A stretch of 64,000 nucleotides of DNA. It comes from a virus. The stretch lies in the IMG/VR virus record IMGVR_UViG_3300018080_000105, positions 120,022-184,021 of that record. One strand, given 5' to 3'. Position 1 is the first letter of the stretch. Every line of letters starts with the position of its first letter. This document shows positions 1-8,638 of the stretch, piece by piece. A model generated the notes under the pieces. The model searched no databases. It saw only the letters and a program-made list of their open reading frames with translations, and was not told the DNA's origin. The position numbers and the translations under genes are program-made.

Positions 1-215
1 TTCCTGTTGGTAAGCGAACACTCATGCGTGGCCATGCTGATAGACGGGACATGCTGCTCCGCCACTTTAACGCGGAACTGCTTATGAGGTGGAGCGAAGA
101 CAACCACAGTGTCTTGACGAACAGTAATGTCTTTCACGCCTTTGAGTTTACCAGTGGCCACCTGCCCGTGCAGGAAATCCGCCAGCTTCCGAACAAACTT
201 GGTCGTGTCGAGCAT
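1..215 (-). CDS. Hypothetical protein, cut by the left edge
   Basis: The frame opens with ATG at 213-215 after a good ribosome site (AGGTG, about 5 bases upstream) and stays open to the window edge, giving at least 71 residues (starts MLDTTKFVRKL). It begins 7 bases after the stop of the next gene upstream, so it belongs to the same minus-strand operon. The visible part is mixed charged and hydrophobic with no recognised motif. Its C-terminus lies outside the window. Confidence 0.7.
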   Translation of the reverse strand, partial: MLDTTKFVRKLADFLHGQVATGKLKGVKDITVRQDTVVVFAPPHKQFRVKVAEQHVPSISMATHECSLTNR

Positions 216-222
216 AATGCAC

Positions 223-714
223 CTACGCTGTGATGATCCTGCGTACGTCGTGAAAGTAGATCCGGGCAATGCGATCATCAGACAGCCGCAGGTACACACC
301 TTGCTCTCCCTGATGTTGGCTGCCCACGTACACGCCTTGCCACATGTGCCCTACGGCGTCGGTGACGCGGTATGTGTGTCCCTGGGTGAGTTGAGACATA
401 GGCACCGAACGATAGTCGTGGGAGTCGTGAGTACCGCGGAGACGAAACCCTGTCAGGTCTCCAGTCTCATCCACCGTAGCCTCGATCATGCCATCTTCGC
501 CCATCAAAGCCTGCAGCACGCCATTAACAAGGCCGAGAGCGCCAACAACCGGTTGATTCTGGCCGTCCAGTGTGCAGATAACGTGTGGGTGTTCCAGCAG
601 CTGCGTATTGCAGTTATGACGCAACCCAATGACTTTCATCATGGACTGCCAGTCAGCCTGCACAGCGAGGTTCAGAGAATCAACTACTCGCTGAATGTCT
701 GCTTGATCAACCAT
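223..714 (-). CDS. Hypothetical protein, 163 aa
   Basis: The ATG at 714 follows a clear AGGAAG ribosome site 6 bases upstream. It overlaps the end of the preceding gene by 8 bases, the usual spacing in this operon. The C-terminal half (about residues 110-160, from TQGHTYRVTDAVGHMW to the end) looks like a small beta-rich domain. No family is recognised. It is one of a run of small unknown genes downstream of the tubulin-like gene. Confidence 0.75.
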   Translation of the reverse strand: MVDQADIQRVVDSLNLAVQADWQSMMKVIGLRHNCNTQLLEHPHVICTLDGQNQPVVGALGLVNGVLQALMGEDGMIEATVDETGDLTGFRLRGTHDSHDYRSVPMSQLTQGHTYRVTDAVGHMWQGVYVGSQHQGEQGVYLRLSDDRIARIYFHDVRRIITA

Positions 715-964
715 CGTCTACTTCCTGCGTGCCGGCTTCGTCCAGTATTTTCAACCCGCCTTTTGCGAGAGTCTCTCGAATACGGAGTCCGTGTTGTTCA
801 ATCATAGACTCCGCAAGTGCCGTTGGGCGATCGTATGCCACAGGCAACTCTTCCAACGGCATCTGTATTGTTGCTATACGGCCGTCCGACAGGAGAAACC
901 GTGCGAATGTCTGAACAGCGTAGATACGCAGTGATTCGTTGTCAACTGTCTCGGCGTCAGACAT
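707..964 (-). CDS. Hypothetical protein, 85 aa
   Basis: I place the start at the ATG at 962-964 (MSDAETVDN), which overlaps the upstream gene by 8 bases. A longer form from 994 is possible, but neither start has a strong ribosome site. The protein is acidic at both ends and contains a segment (LRIYAVQTFARFLLSDGRI) that may form a strand-helix unit. No family is recognised. Confidence 0.65.
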   Translation of the reverse strand: MSDAETVDNESLRIYAVQTFARFLLSDGRIATIQMPLEELPVAYDRPTALAESMIEQHGLRIRETLAKGGLKILDEAGTQEVDDG

Positions 965-1292
965 CAAAAGTCCGCCCAGCCGCTGTGCGGCCATCGCCGT
1001 CGAGACCTGCGCGTTTACCCCGGCCCGCCATGCCTACGGCCCCGAAGTCATCTGTAACGCCTTCAGACTGGGTATTTACTACCTGCAACGATGTACCATC
1101 CTGCAGGCGAACGCCCAGTCCACCGTGCAACGTGTCATGTGCGACGATTGCGTTCGTTGTAAGTGATTCCCGGGCGAAGTCGATGAATTCGTCCACAATC
1201 TTAACTTCGGCATCCAGGTGATTACGGGTGCGTCGCCACTCCCGTTTCAAATAGCCCAGCAAATCAACCGGGGTCGGATTCTGATTCTCCAT
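957..1292 (-). CDS. Hypothetical protein, 111 aa
   Basis: The start at 1292 (MENQNPTPVDLLGYL) is chosen because GGAGAG lies 5 bases upstream. The ORF is open to 1343 but without a site. The N-terminal half is predicted helical and charged (LKREWRRTRNHLDAEVKIVDE). The C-terminus is Gly/Arg-rich. It overlaps its neighbours by a few bases on both sides. Function unknown. Confidence 0.7.
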   Translation of the reverse strand: MENQNPTPVDLLGYLKREWRRTRNHLDAEVKIVDEFIDFARESLTTNAIVAHDTLHGGLGVRLQDGTSLQVVNTQSEGVTDDFGAVGMAGRGKRAGLDGDGRTAAGRTFDV

Positions 1293-1506
1293 CTGCACTC
1301 TCCATATCTTCCAGCACCCGCCTGAGATCAAGGGGGTCTGCATGTTCTGCTGTCGTATGCACCGCCAAGCCGAATACTCCCCGTTTTTCAGGAGTGATCA
1401 TCAGCATTTTGCAGGCGGCAGCGACGTCATGTTCGACGTCAACTGCCTTCACTGCGTCCATCACGGCCACCGAAAGGGCAACCAGTGTCTTCTCGTTCTC
1501 GGTCAC
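1264..1506 (-). CDS. Hypothetical protein, 80 aa, GTG start
   Basis: A GTG at 1504-1506 starts 1 base after the TGA of the tubulin-like gene and has GGAG 6 bases upstream, so I prefer it to the ATG at 1536, which has no good site. The product (VTENEKTLVALSVAVMDAVK...) is acidic, probably helical at the start, and ends in an acidic tail. The tight spacing suggests translational coupling to the tubulin-like gene. A partner role is possible but not shown by the sequence. Confidence 0.65.
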   Translation of the reverse strand: MTENEKTLVALSVAVMDAVKAVDVEHDVAAACKMLMITPEKRGVFGLAVHTTAEHADPLDLRRVLEDMESADGESESDPG

Positions 1507-1507
1507 G

Positions 1508-2668
1508 TCAGACTCCAAGGAATTCAGCCACCGCATCAGCTGGCTCGCCGGCTTTATGGGCCAGGTCTGTCAGCCGTTCTCGCGGAAACGGTAAGCCACC
1601 AATCATCGCAAGGATCTTGATAGCGTCATCGCCGGCCGCGGGGTAAACACCAGGGAACACAACCGAGTCTTTGGGCGTGAGGATCCGGTTCATCATTTCG
1701 ATGCCGTGATCGATCACGCCCGTTTTCACGGAATTTGGGCCGTCCCAGGCCGCTCCGCTAACCACGTAAATCATACCGGCCGTGGTACCCTTTGACAGGT
1801 CCACGCTGGCCAGCACGTTACGTTTCAGCTGGTCACGGATCGGAACGGAGATATCCGAAGGCTCATCCCATTTCTGCACAGTAGTTGCCGCAAAGGCCAC
1901 CACTCCGCTGTCCAGGATCTTGGCGAAGTCTGCCGGGTCAAATGTCGTCCCGCCTTCGTCCTCCGAATCTGTGCCCGCCAGACGATTGAACGTATGCAAC
2001 AGCTTCGCTGTGCTCGCGTTCGATGCCGGCTTCTCATTGCGAGCAGCCACACGATCGCCATACAGCTCCACGAACCGCTCGTTGTCAATGAAGATAATCG
2101 GACTCAGGTTCAGGCCCGGCAGCTGACGCATGGAGTACAGCACGTTCTTGGCACTGCGCTGTCCCTCTGCGTTCTTGGGCATCGCCATGATGACACCCAC
2201 ACGATTTGGCTTCTTCTTGGCCCGCATGTACTGCTTGGCCACTTCCGCCGCTTTCGCATAAGCACCTGCACCCGTGCCGCCCGCCCCAGAAAGGCAGACA
2301 AACACGTGATCCACGTCATCGCCCCAACACCGCGAATACAGGTCGTAAATATCTTCGCCCTTGTCTTTCGCGATAGCTGCAGCGGCGGCCGGATCTTTGC
2401 CCACACCTTGCTGGTCACCAATGTCCAGCTTGGAAGCCTCGGGGAACGTCTTCAGCTCTGCCAGGTCAGCCACGGCTGTGTTGATCGCACAGATGCGGTT
2501 GTACCCGAGTTCCTTGAACGTGCTCACAATACGACCACCAGCCTGCCCCACGCCCACGAATGCGAACTTGAAACCAACCGGGTGATCAAAACTGTCAGGG
2601 ATTGCGCTGGATGCTGGACTTTCCGGGCTCTCGGAAATATCTCCAATATCGAGTTCAAAGTCACTCAC
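1508..2668 (-). CDS. Tubulin/FtsZ-like GTPase
   Basis: This 386-aa protein has the tubulin-superfamily signature SGAGGTGAGA at residues 127-136 (the phosphate-binding T4 loop) and an N-terminal nucleotide fold with GVGQAGGRI at 39-47. An AINTA segment at 61-65 and an IDNERF segment at 194-199 sit where FtsZ and TubZ carry nucleotide contacts. The first 30 residues are an acidic Ser/Pro extension absent from the core fold. Related phage proteins (PhuZ, TubZ) polymerise in the cytoplasm to position phage DNA or segregate plasmids, and a similar role is inferred here. Which subfamily it belongs to cannot be decided by eye. It overlaps the acidic gene upstream by 4 bases (ATGA). Confidence 0.88.
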   Translation of the reverse strand: MSDFELDIGDISESPESPASSAIPDSFDHPVGFKFAFVGVGQAGGRIVSTFKELGYNRICAINTAVADLAELKTFPEASKLDIGDQQGVGKDPAAAAAIAKDKGEDIYDLYSRCWGDDVDHVFVCLSGAGGTGAGAYAKAAEVAKQYMRAKKKPNRVGVIMAMPKNAEGQRSAKNVLYSMRQLPGLNLSPIIFIDNERFVELYGDRVAARNEKPASNASTAKLLHTFNRLAGTDSEDEGGTTFDPADFAKILDSGVVAFAATTVQKWDEPSDISVPIRDQLKRNVLASVDLSKGTTAGMIYVVSGAAWDGPNSVKTGVIDHGIEMMNRILTPKDSVVFPGVYPAAGDDAIKILAMIGGLPFPRERLTDLAHKAGEPADAVAEFLGV

Positions 2669-3183
2669 TCTGCGCCTCCGTCGTCCTTCAGGTAATCTTC
2701 CGTGGCAATGATGTCATCGGCCTCTTGGTCGATCACTGCCTGTTCTTCCTCAGTCCGGGGCTCTTCTGCCGCCAACTGTGATTCTTCACCACCCGTAGTC
2801 GCCTCGGCGTCGATCTGAGACTGACCAATTTCATCATCGGTGACTTCCTCCTCTGCGGCAGCGAGATTCTCGATCTCGTCACAGACCACAGCATACAGCG
2901 TTTCGTCCTCTGAATAGAGTCGCTGCATCTCAGCGTCGTACTCTGCCCCGTCCAGCTCCATCATCTGGGCAGCTGCTGCTGCTGCCTGCTCACGAAGCTG
3001 CTCAGGCGTACGCGCCGGGGTTGGCGGCGTCTCGACCGCTGATTCAGTAGACTTCGCAGGGTCAGTTACCGTGGCGGCCTCGGCCGGCTCTTCGGTCTTA
3101 ACTTGGCGAAATGTGGAAAGGCGGCCTGTCTGTGTGTTTTCTTCCTTCTCACGCAGGCGCTGGCGATATTCGATAGAACTCAT
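2665..3183 (-). CDS. Acidic low-complexity protein next to the tubulin-like gene
   Basis: The 172-aa product starts at the ATG at 3183, which has AGGAG 5 bases upstream; a GTG two codons earlier has a poorer position. After a basic N-terminus (IEYRQRLREKEEN) it is strongly Glu/Asp/Ala-rich with helix-forming stretches, and it ends in an acidic tail. No domain is recognised. The ATGA overlap with the tubulin-like gene suggests coupled expression. It could be a filament partner, or a scaffold-like head protein given the nearby portal. Both ideas are inference. Confidence 0.75.
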   Translation of the reverse strand: MSSIEYRQRLREKEENTQTGRLSTFRQVKTEEPAEAATVTDPAKSTESAVETPPTPARTPEQLREQAAAAAAQMMELDGAEYDAEMQRLYSEDETLYAVVCDEIENLAAAEEEVTDDEIGQSQIDAEATTGGEESQLAAEEPRTEEEQAVIDQEADDIIATEDYLKDDGGAE

Positions 3184-3185
3184 GG

Positions 3186-4259
3186 TCACTCCTGTTCCTT
3201 CGACTTCTCGTCAAGTACGGAAGCCAACAAGTGGTCAAACTTCTTCTTCCGCTGCCTCGCGTCATCACAGATTGTGTTCTGCAGGCCTCGGACATATCCA
3301 GGTGAACGCAACATCCTGTAAAGAGCGTCGTCCAATCCGGCGTAATTCGGAGCAGCACACACCGCTCCAGCTTCGTTAATGCTCTCGACACAGTCAACGC
3401 TGCACGAGTTGTCAGCCGTCAGTATCTCAGCTAAAGGCCGCAAATTGAAGCCTACAATGGGGGTTCCCATGTTGATCGACGTGAGGCCGATCAACCCCAG
3501 GCTCTCGTGCAACGTGCACCATAGCGTTAAATCGTGATTCTGGAACAGTTGCAGGCGATCAAATTGATCCAGCCCTTTAGCCAGCCGCAGCTTATTTGGG
3601 TACCACCGCCGCAATCGTCGCAGATACCGAGAAAACACTGACGGAAGCGTACTGGACGAATAAGCCACTGTCACTCGCAAGTTTTTGTGTTGCTGTAATC
3701 GCTTCTCCAGTAACGGCAGAATGCCGGGGTCAATCCTGCGAATGTTACCATCCCACCACGGCAGCAGCACGTGCAGCGGCTCCACCAAATGATTGGGTGG
3801 CTTCTTACATACAGGGAAACCCGCCTCCCAAGGCACATATCGAGCATGTCGCATGCCTGCTGCGAACATCACCTCGAAGACGTCACGGGTCGGGGCCAGT
3901 ACGTTGTGAGCCAGCGCCGCTGTGTCCAGATCCCGAAAATGAATCGTATTCATCATCAACAACACGGAAGTCTTAGCGCCCTGCGATCGCACATAACGGA
4001 TCTGCTCGGGATGCGGAATCGTCGTCCACACGACGTGCTCAACGTCTTTGCACCAATCCGTGAATTTCCCCTGCACAACCTGGGCATCCCACTCTGGAGT
4101 TATATCGCGTTTATCCGTTGACGGGGTAAACAAGCTATAACTGTGCCCGTGATCTTTGGCCCACTGCGCGATACGGAGGCCAGCGTACGTCGCCTCGTGG
4201 TGACTGTAGCGAGTACAGATGCCAACCTTCGTCGTCCGTGGTAGATCCACGTTGGTCAC
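3186..4259 (-). CDS. GT-B-fold glycosyltransferase-like protein
   Basis: The start is placed at GTG 4257-4259, overlapping the upstream stop as GTGA, giving 357 aa; an upstream extension to 4439 would run into the neighbouring gene. The N-terminal half has a Rossmann-like opening (KVGICTRYSHHEATYAGLRIA). The C-terminal half carries HESLGLIGLTSINMGTPIVGF, which matches the donor-sugar loop of family-1/4-type glycosyltransferases (E-x-x-G...G-x-P-V), though the second glutamate of the EX7E motif is replaced. The acceptor is unknown. It is paired with a GT-A enzyme directly upstream. Confidence 0.75.
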   Translation of the reverse strand: MTNVDLPRTTKVGICTRYSHHEATYAGLRIAQWAKDHGHSYSLFTPSTDKRDITPEWDAQVVQGKFTDWCKDVEHVVWTTIPHPEQIRYVRSQGAKTSVLLMMNTIHFRDLDTAALAHNVLAPTRDVFEVMFAAGMRHARYVPWEAGFPVCKKPPNHLVEPLHVLLPWWDGNIRRIDPGILPLLEKRLQQHKNLRVTVAYSSSTLPSVFSRYLRRLRRWYPNKLRLAKGLDQFDRLQLFQNHDLTLWCTLHESLGLIGLTSINMGTPIVGFNLRPLAEILTADNSCSVDCVESINEAGAVCAAPNYAGLDDALYRMLRSPGYVRGLQNTICDDARQRKKKFDHLLASVLDEKSKEQE

Positions 4260-5080
4260 GGGAATTTCCGTACAGCAGGAGCGATCACATACGGCGGGTG
4301 GGAATGATAACCCACGCGGCCTTTTTGGTGCCGATGCCATGACAGTTTCGGGCGAACTCGGGACTTGATCCCGATATGTTGCCCGACAAACGGCGTAACA
4401 CAACCGACAAATAGTCCTTGGCGCTTCGCTGCGTGGCAAAGCGTATCATCAAACTTTTGTCGCTTCTTGTGCTCTCGTGCAAAGTATTTGTCATGCAATC
4501 GTGCCCAGCCTTCCCGGCTAATGAATAGGCACTGTGCAGTGATCCCGGATTCTACCGAGCGTTGATTCTTGTGAAACTTGAACGTGCTGTTCAATTTCAT
4601 GCCGGCCATCACGCCTACCGGACGCTCACTGTGGTCATTGCGTCTCTCTACAGAGGCCAGCAGGCGAATCAACCAATTCTCTTTGAAAACAAAGTCATCC
4701 TGCAGCAGCACTACACCCTCGGCATCTGGTGCCTGATTGAACAACGCACGCACGGCGAGACAGGATGCCTGGACAACCCCGAGGGATTCCCCGTCGGACA
4801 GCCGCACGATGGGCACCTTACCGTGGATTCCTTTGGGCTGAACAGGCGGATCAGTGAGGATATCCAGTCCCAGATTTTTCCACTTGGGACCGGTGGGCCA
4901 TGGCAACTCACAGTCAATCTCCTCGTTGGTCTCGTAATACCGCCGGGTGATTTCCTTCTTGCTGCAATCATCAAAAATCGTCAGTCGCGTATCTGCAGGC
5001 AACTCCGTCGCAGACAATGAGCGCAAAGTCGCGTCCAGGTATGTGACGCGATCCTGTGTCAGAATACCAATCGGAACCAT
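4256..5080 (-). CDS. GT-A (family 2-like) glycosyltransferase
   Basis: The 274-aa protein opens with VPIGILTQDRVTYLDATLRSL and TIFDDCS, the nucleotide-sugar half of a GT-A fold. It carries LLQDDFVFKENW, where QDD stands in the DXD metal-binding position. This pattern is typical of family-2 glycosyltransferases, which transfer a sugar from a nucleotide donor. The donor and acceptor cannot be read from sequence. It overlaps the portal stop by one base (TGATG type) and the next glycosyltransferase by 4, so the two enzymes are co-expressed with head genes. Modification of virion proteins is one possible role. Confidence 0.8.
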   Translation of the reverse strand: MVPIGILTQDRVTYLDATLRSLSATELPADTRLTIFDDCSKKEITRRYYETNEEIDCELPWPTGPKWKNLGLDILTDPPVQPKGIHGKVPIVRLSDGESLGVVQASCLAVRALFNQAPDAEGVVLLQDDFVFKENWLIRLLASVERRNDHSERPVGVMAGMKLNSTFKFHKNQRSVESGITAQCLFISREGWARLHDKYFAREHKKRQKFDDTLCHAAKRQGLFVGCVTPFVGQHIGIKSRVRPKLSWHRHQKGRVGYHSHPPYVIAPAVRKFP

Positions 5081-7140
5081 CAGGTCATATCCATCAATCG
5101 ACGCACGGCACCGGGCTTCGGCCGCCGCAAAATAGATCGATCAAGAGCAGAGGCCACTTTGCCAAACTGCTGCTGCATTACCATTTCCCCGCCTTCCATA
5201 CGAGCTTGTCGCCGCATGTCGTCCATGATGGATTTCACCATCGCATGTACTGTGGGGTTCTCCTTTTTCAAGCGCTGAAGAGCACTGTCTTTCTGCGACT
5301 CAGGCATCGCCATGAACTGAGAAGCCAGCGTCTGTGCCACAGACTGGATCTCTTCAACCGTCGTGGGCGTATTCGGCATAATCGGCTGGTTAGCCGCAAA
5401 GGACTGAGCAGCACCCATCGCCCCCATAGGCTGTCCCATCGGCCCAAGCGGTGGCGTGGCAGGCATCCCGCCGCCCGGCATAGCGCCGGGCATCCCCTGC
5501 ATCTGCGGCATAGCGGCAGCTCCTCCGCCACCGGCCGCTGCCGGGTCCATCGGCATCGCCCCGCCAGGAGGCATACCCCCAGGCATTTGCGGCATGGCCA
5601 TTTCGTCCATCATGGCCGACTGTTCCATCTCGTTCTGCATGTCCTGCGTCGCCTCGGCCACCACGCGCTCTTCCTCCAGCTTCCGCCGCTCTTCCTCGGC
5701 AAAATCCAGGCCAACGCTGTGCAAGCCTGTGGTACGACTGATCTCGCCGCCACGCATAAGCTGCAATTTGGCCATCTGGCGGTTGAGGTCGTCGGCATGA
5801 GTGACGCGAGACAGGCGGCAGACAACAGGCTCCCACGCCATCAGCTGGGCCACCTTCTCTACGAGCTTGCCCAGGAAACGATTGAGGTTGTGAACCAAGT
5901 GTGCCCAGTTCGCCTCAAACAGACGGAGAGCAGCCGGAGCCGCTTGAACGCTGAGAGAGCCCTTGTACATGTCCACCGGCACTCCGATGGCGTCCAGCAA
6001 GGACTCACCAGCCTGATTCAACAACTCAGTAGGGGCCAACTGATTGGCATCACCACCCAGTGCCTGGTATTCCATTGGGAACGGTAGCACATTCCAGCGA
6101 GCAGGGTCTCGGCGTCGCTGGCGGAGCATTTGCTCCACTCGCTGCACGAACCCGCCCAGATTGATGCTCATAACCGGGTCATTGATCTGGCCGCCAGCAG
6201 CAGAACCTGACGCCTTCGGCTGTGGTGTCAGCACCCGGAACGGCACAATGTAGTCCAGCACGATTGCCTCGTTGTAGCGGTGCAGGACTTGATAGTACCA
6301 CGCTTGGCGAAAGTTGGTGAGCACGCGGCTCAGGCCCCAGCCCCGGTTACGGCGACCGGCGAGCGCTTCCTCCTTCATGTGGTAAATAACATCCGGATCG
6401 AACATCAAATCCTGGTTGTTTTTCACCGCATCTACAACTTCCCAGCTGGCGCGCTCCATGTGGAACAGGTGCCCCTTGCGAATCTTCTCACGGTACTCGT
6501 TAGGAATCTTCCAGATGAAAGCATTGTCGTTGCTGTACTGGTCATGCAGGATCTCAATCTCATGCGGATCCCAACGCTTGACCTTCAGCTGATCTGCTTC
6601 ACCCGAACGTCGGTCGATGTGCTTCCACGCACCACGATACTTACACTTCGGACACGAGGCATTGAACTTAAAGTCTGACCATGAGTACGCAAAGGCTCCG
6701 GTGTTCTGCACTTTCTTCAATGGAGCTTCAAAGCCACAGTCAGGGCAAGACAAAGCACGGCGGAACGGCACGAGGAGACTGGTGAACGAATTACCGTACA
6801 CCAGATAATCGAGAGCCACATCCTGCAGCACCTGCCGAATGCCCAGCGTCTCGTTCAGGAAGTCGAGGTACTTCTGCTTTTCCTCTCGACCAACCCGATC
6901 ATCCCCATCACCTCCGCCAGGCGCGGCAATCTCCACATCAGTGATGAAGTAAGAGATGATGCGCCGAATCGCCTCTCGATACGGACCGTTGGCGTCAACG
7001 ATGTACTCACACCACCACAACGCTTCCTGCATTGTGGTTGGCATGGCCGTTGAAGCCATATCACAAAACGGATCAGGCCAACGATCATCCGCTAAGGCAG
7101 ACGTATTGGCGTTCCAGCGACTCTTGGTCAAGACGCTCAT
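5080..7140 (-). CDS. Portal protein with embedded zinc ribbon
   Basis: At 686 aa this has the make-up of a tailed-phage portal: an N-terminal helical part (residues 35-70), LGIRQVLQDVALDYLVYGNSF around 100-120, a central segment with IGVPVDMYKGSLS, and a long helical C-terminal part. Portals form the ring at one head vertex through which DNA is packaged. Cysteines 132, 135, 163 and 166 form a CxxC...CxxC zinc ribbon in the wing region. Residues about 500-600 are Met/Gly/Pro-rich and probably disordered. It is followed with a one-base overlap by two glycosyltransferases. Confidence 0.85.
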   Translation of the reverse strand: MSVLTKSRWNANTSALADDRWPDPFCDMASTAMPTTMQEALWWCEYIVDANGPYREAIRRIISYFITDVEIAAPGGGDGDDRVGREEKQKYLDFLNETLGIRQVLQDVALDYLVYGNSFTSLLVPFRRALSCPDCGFEAPLKKVQNTGAFAYSWSDFKFNASCPKCKYRGAWKHIDRRSGEADQLKVKRWDPHEIEILHDQYSNDNAFIWKIPNEYREKIRKGHLFHMERASWEVVDAVKNNQDLMFDPDVIYHMKEEALAGRRNRGWGLSRVLTNFRQAWYYQVLHRYNEAIVLDYIVPFRVLTPQPKASGSAAGGQINDPVMSINLGGFVQRVEQMLRQRRRDPARWNVLPFPMEYQALGGDANQLAPTELLNQAGESLLDAIGVPVDMYKGSLSVQAAPAALRLFEANWAHLVHNLNRFLGKLVEKVAQLMAWEPVVCRLSRVTHADDLNRQMAKLQLMRGGEISRTTGLHSVGLDFAEEERRKLEEERVVAEATQDMQNEMEQSAMMDEMAMPQMPGGMPPGGAMPMDPAAAGGGGAAAMPQMQGMPGAMPGGGMPATPPLGPMGQPMGAMGAAQSFAANQPIMPNTPTTVEEIQSVAQTLASQFMAMPESQKDSALQRLKKENPTVHAMVKSIMDDMRRQARMEGGEMVMQQQFGKVASALDRSILRRPKPGAVRRLMDMT

Positions 7141-7176
7141 GCGAGCACTCCCGTTTCATCCGTGAGGGAACCGTGA

Positions 7177-7350
7177 CTACTCTGCGTCTTCCTTTGACAG
7201 CTTTTCAGCCGCCAGGTCGCTGGCTCGTCGTGTGATGTCGTCGTCGAGAGCTTGCTCTTGGGACTGTTTGTCCCCGGCACGCTTTTCGCTTTTCAAACGA
7301 CCTTCCGTATCGTGTGTGTCTCGTACTGAGACGACGCCTCGTTTTTCCAT
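7177..7350 (-). CDS. Small charged hypothetical protein, 57 aa
   Basis: The ATG at 7350 has CGGAG 6 bases upstream and begins 11 bases after the previous stop. The product (MEKRGVVSVRDTHD...) is almost entirely charged and probably helical or disordered, with an acidic C-terminus. It lies directly upstream of the portal gene, which is compatible with a head-assembly accessory, but no family is recognised. Confidence 0.65.
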   Translation of the reverse strand: MEKRGVVSVRDTHDTEGRLKSEKRAGDKQSQEQALDDDITRRASDLAAEKLSKEDAE

Positions 7351-7361
7351 GACAGTCTCCG

Positions 7362-8294
7362 TTACTGAGGCTGAGCGTTTCCATCCAGTTCGGCGGTATT
7401 TTCTACCATCAGCAGACAATACTCCAGATCATTGTGGATGTACTGGACGCCTGTTGTGTGAACCTGGTGGACTTGCGTAGTCCCATGAATGTGAATTGCC
7501 ATGGCCGGCGTGACCGTCCCCGGCGGTGGTGGCTCCGGAAAATACTTGATACTGCCCACATGCCGGGTGTCGTAAACCAGTACGACGAAACCACTCCGGA
7601 CAATCACGTCGTGATATGGGGCATCCATCCGGCCAAAGTGCTCCCGCTCAATCGTCACGAGCTGGAGGGGCGGGCCAGGGTCTCCCTGGACCTTGCTGAC
7701 GTTAGGAACGCCTGTGTCTGATTTAGCCGGCGGAGTCTGTCGGGACGCAGCACTAAACGCGCCCAACGGACTGATCGATTGGAAGCCACCGCCAATGTTC
7801 GGCGCCGCTGCTGGAACATGGGGAGCCTGGGCAGGCGCAACTGTCGGAGCTGCGGTCTGTTGGACCACAGGAGCCGGCGGCGCGTCGGGGGCAGGTTCAG
7901 TTTGAGGAGCTGTTGGTTCTTCTGTCTGCATCTGCGAAAACCTCTCCATAACGCGAGCGGCAAGTTCCCGCTGCTGATTGATGTCCTGAGCCTGTCCGTG
8001 TGTGAAGCCCATCTCCCGCTCAACTTCGCGAGTAGCTTTGTCCAGCGCTGTCTTTGACAACGCCTGCAACGGGACACGTTTCCCGCCGTCTTCACCTTTG
8101 GGATCGATCCGTACGACGATCCCAGATGTATCATGGGGTTGTGTACCTGATGGAATTCCTCCCGGAGTCGCTTTTGGCACAATGACTCCTGTCAACCCAT
8201 ACTGACTGGGTGGCGGTGTTGCGGGTCGAATATCCTGGGGCGTAGGGGCCGGCTGATACTGTGGCACCGAAGCCGGAACGATTGCTGGGGGCAT
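7362..8294 (-). CDS. Hypothetical protein with Pro/Ala-rich linker
   Basis: The start at 8294 (MPPAIVPASVPQ) has AAGGAG 6 bases upstream; longer forms lack a site. The 310-aa product begins with about 45 Pro-rich residues, has a short helical part (TALDKATREVEREMGF), then a Pro/Ala/Gln linker near residues 130-175, and a C-terminal globular part with many His and Val residues (MAIHIHGTTQVHQVHTTGVQ). Its place upstream of the portal suggests a virion or head-assembly protein. No family is recognised. Confidence 0.7.
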   Translation of the reverse strand: MPPAIVPASVPQYQPAPTPQDIRPATPPPSQYGLTGVIVPKATPGGIPSGTQPHDTSGIVVRIDPKGEDGGKRVPLQALSKTALDKATREVEREMGFTHGQAQDINQQRELAARVMERFSQMQTEEPTAPQTEPAPDAPPAPVVQQTAAPTVAPAQAPHVPAAAPNIGGGFQSISPLGAFSAASRQTPPAKSDTGVPNVSKVQGDPGPPLQLVTIEREHFGRMDAPYHDVIVRSGFVVLVYDTRHVGSIKYFPEPPPPGTVTPAMAIHIHGTTQVHQVHTTGVQYIHNDLEYCLLMVENTAELDGNAQPQ

Positions 8295-8349
8295 GAGACA
8301 CTCCTTCGTCGGCGATATCGCCTGACATACCTTATCTGTCCCGCCAGGA

Positions 8350-8378
8350 ATCCGCAACACGTGGTGAGAATTGCGGAT
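8350..8378. repeat. 8-bp inverted repeat upstream of the Pro/Ala-rich gene
   Basis: ATCCGCAA at 8350-8357 is matched by TTGCGGAT at 8371-8378 with a 13-base loop. It lies in the leader of the gene starting at 8294, between its ribosome site and the terminator at 8383-8418. It could be an RNA hairpin or an operator. Confidence 0.5.
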
Positions 8379-8382
8379 AGCT

Positions 8383-8418
8383 AAAAAGAAGAAACCAGCG
8401 CGGGGTACGCCCCCGCGC
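8383..8418 (-). terminator. Rho-independent terminator
   Basis: On the minus strand an 8-bp all-GC stem (8398-8405 with 8411-8418, loop of 5) is followed by TGGTTTCTTCTTTTT. It would end transcripts from the genes starting at 8944 and 10334 and isolate the next gene downstream, which would then need read-through or its own promoter. Confidence 0.75.
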
Positions 8419-8461
8419 CGGCGTTCTCTTATGGGTTCCGAACAAAGGCCACGAACCTTGT

Positions 8462-8497
8462 CCGGCTGGATACTCACATTCAAATGTATCCAGCCGG
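8462..8497. repeat. Perfect 12-bp inverted repeat
   Basis: CCGGCTGGATAC at 8462-8473 is exactly complementary to GTATCCAGCCGG at 8486-8497 with a 12-base loop. It has no U-tract on either strand, so it is not a typical terminator. A stable RNA hairpin or a protein-binding dyad is more likely. It is one of three inverted repeats in the 360-base gap 8295-8653. Confidence 0.7.
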
Positions 8498-8638
8498 GAA
8501 AGGCCAGTCAGGGCCAGGATCTGCTTCCCGGCTTTGCAGGTGATCGCCAGGTGACGGCGACCACGATGTGTGCACCCGACTGATTTCGTGGATCAGTCGA
8601 CGGAACACAAGGAAAAGAATACAACTGAAAATCATCAT
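8480..8638 (-). CDS. Possible small membrane peptide, 52 aa
   Basis: In the gap after the gene ending at 8654, a frame opens with ATGATG directly behind GGAGGAG and reads MMIFSCILFLVFRRLIHEI, a short hydrophobic segment followed by basic residues, then a Pro-rich tail. The ribosome site is closer to the start than usual and the stop lies in the loop of the 12-bp inverted repeat. It could be real or chance. Confidence 0.3.
   Translation of the reverse strand: MMIFSCILFLVFRRLIHEISRVHTSWSPSPGDHLQSREADPGPDWPFPAGYI

Noticed and set aside
5056-6087. Plus-strand open frame of 343 codons
   Set aside because: It is antisense to the portal gene and encodes a His/Arg-rich sequence mirroring the Met/Gly/Pro region.
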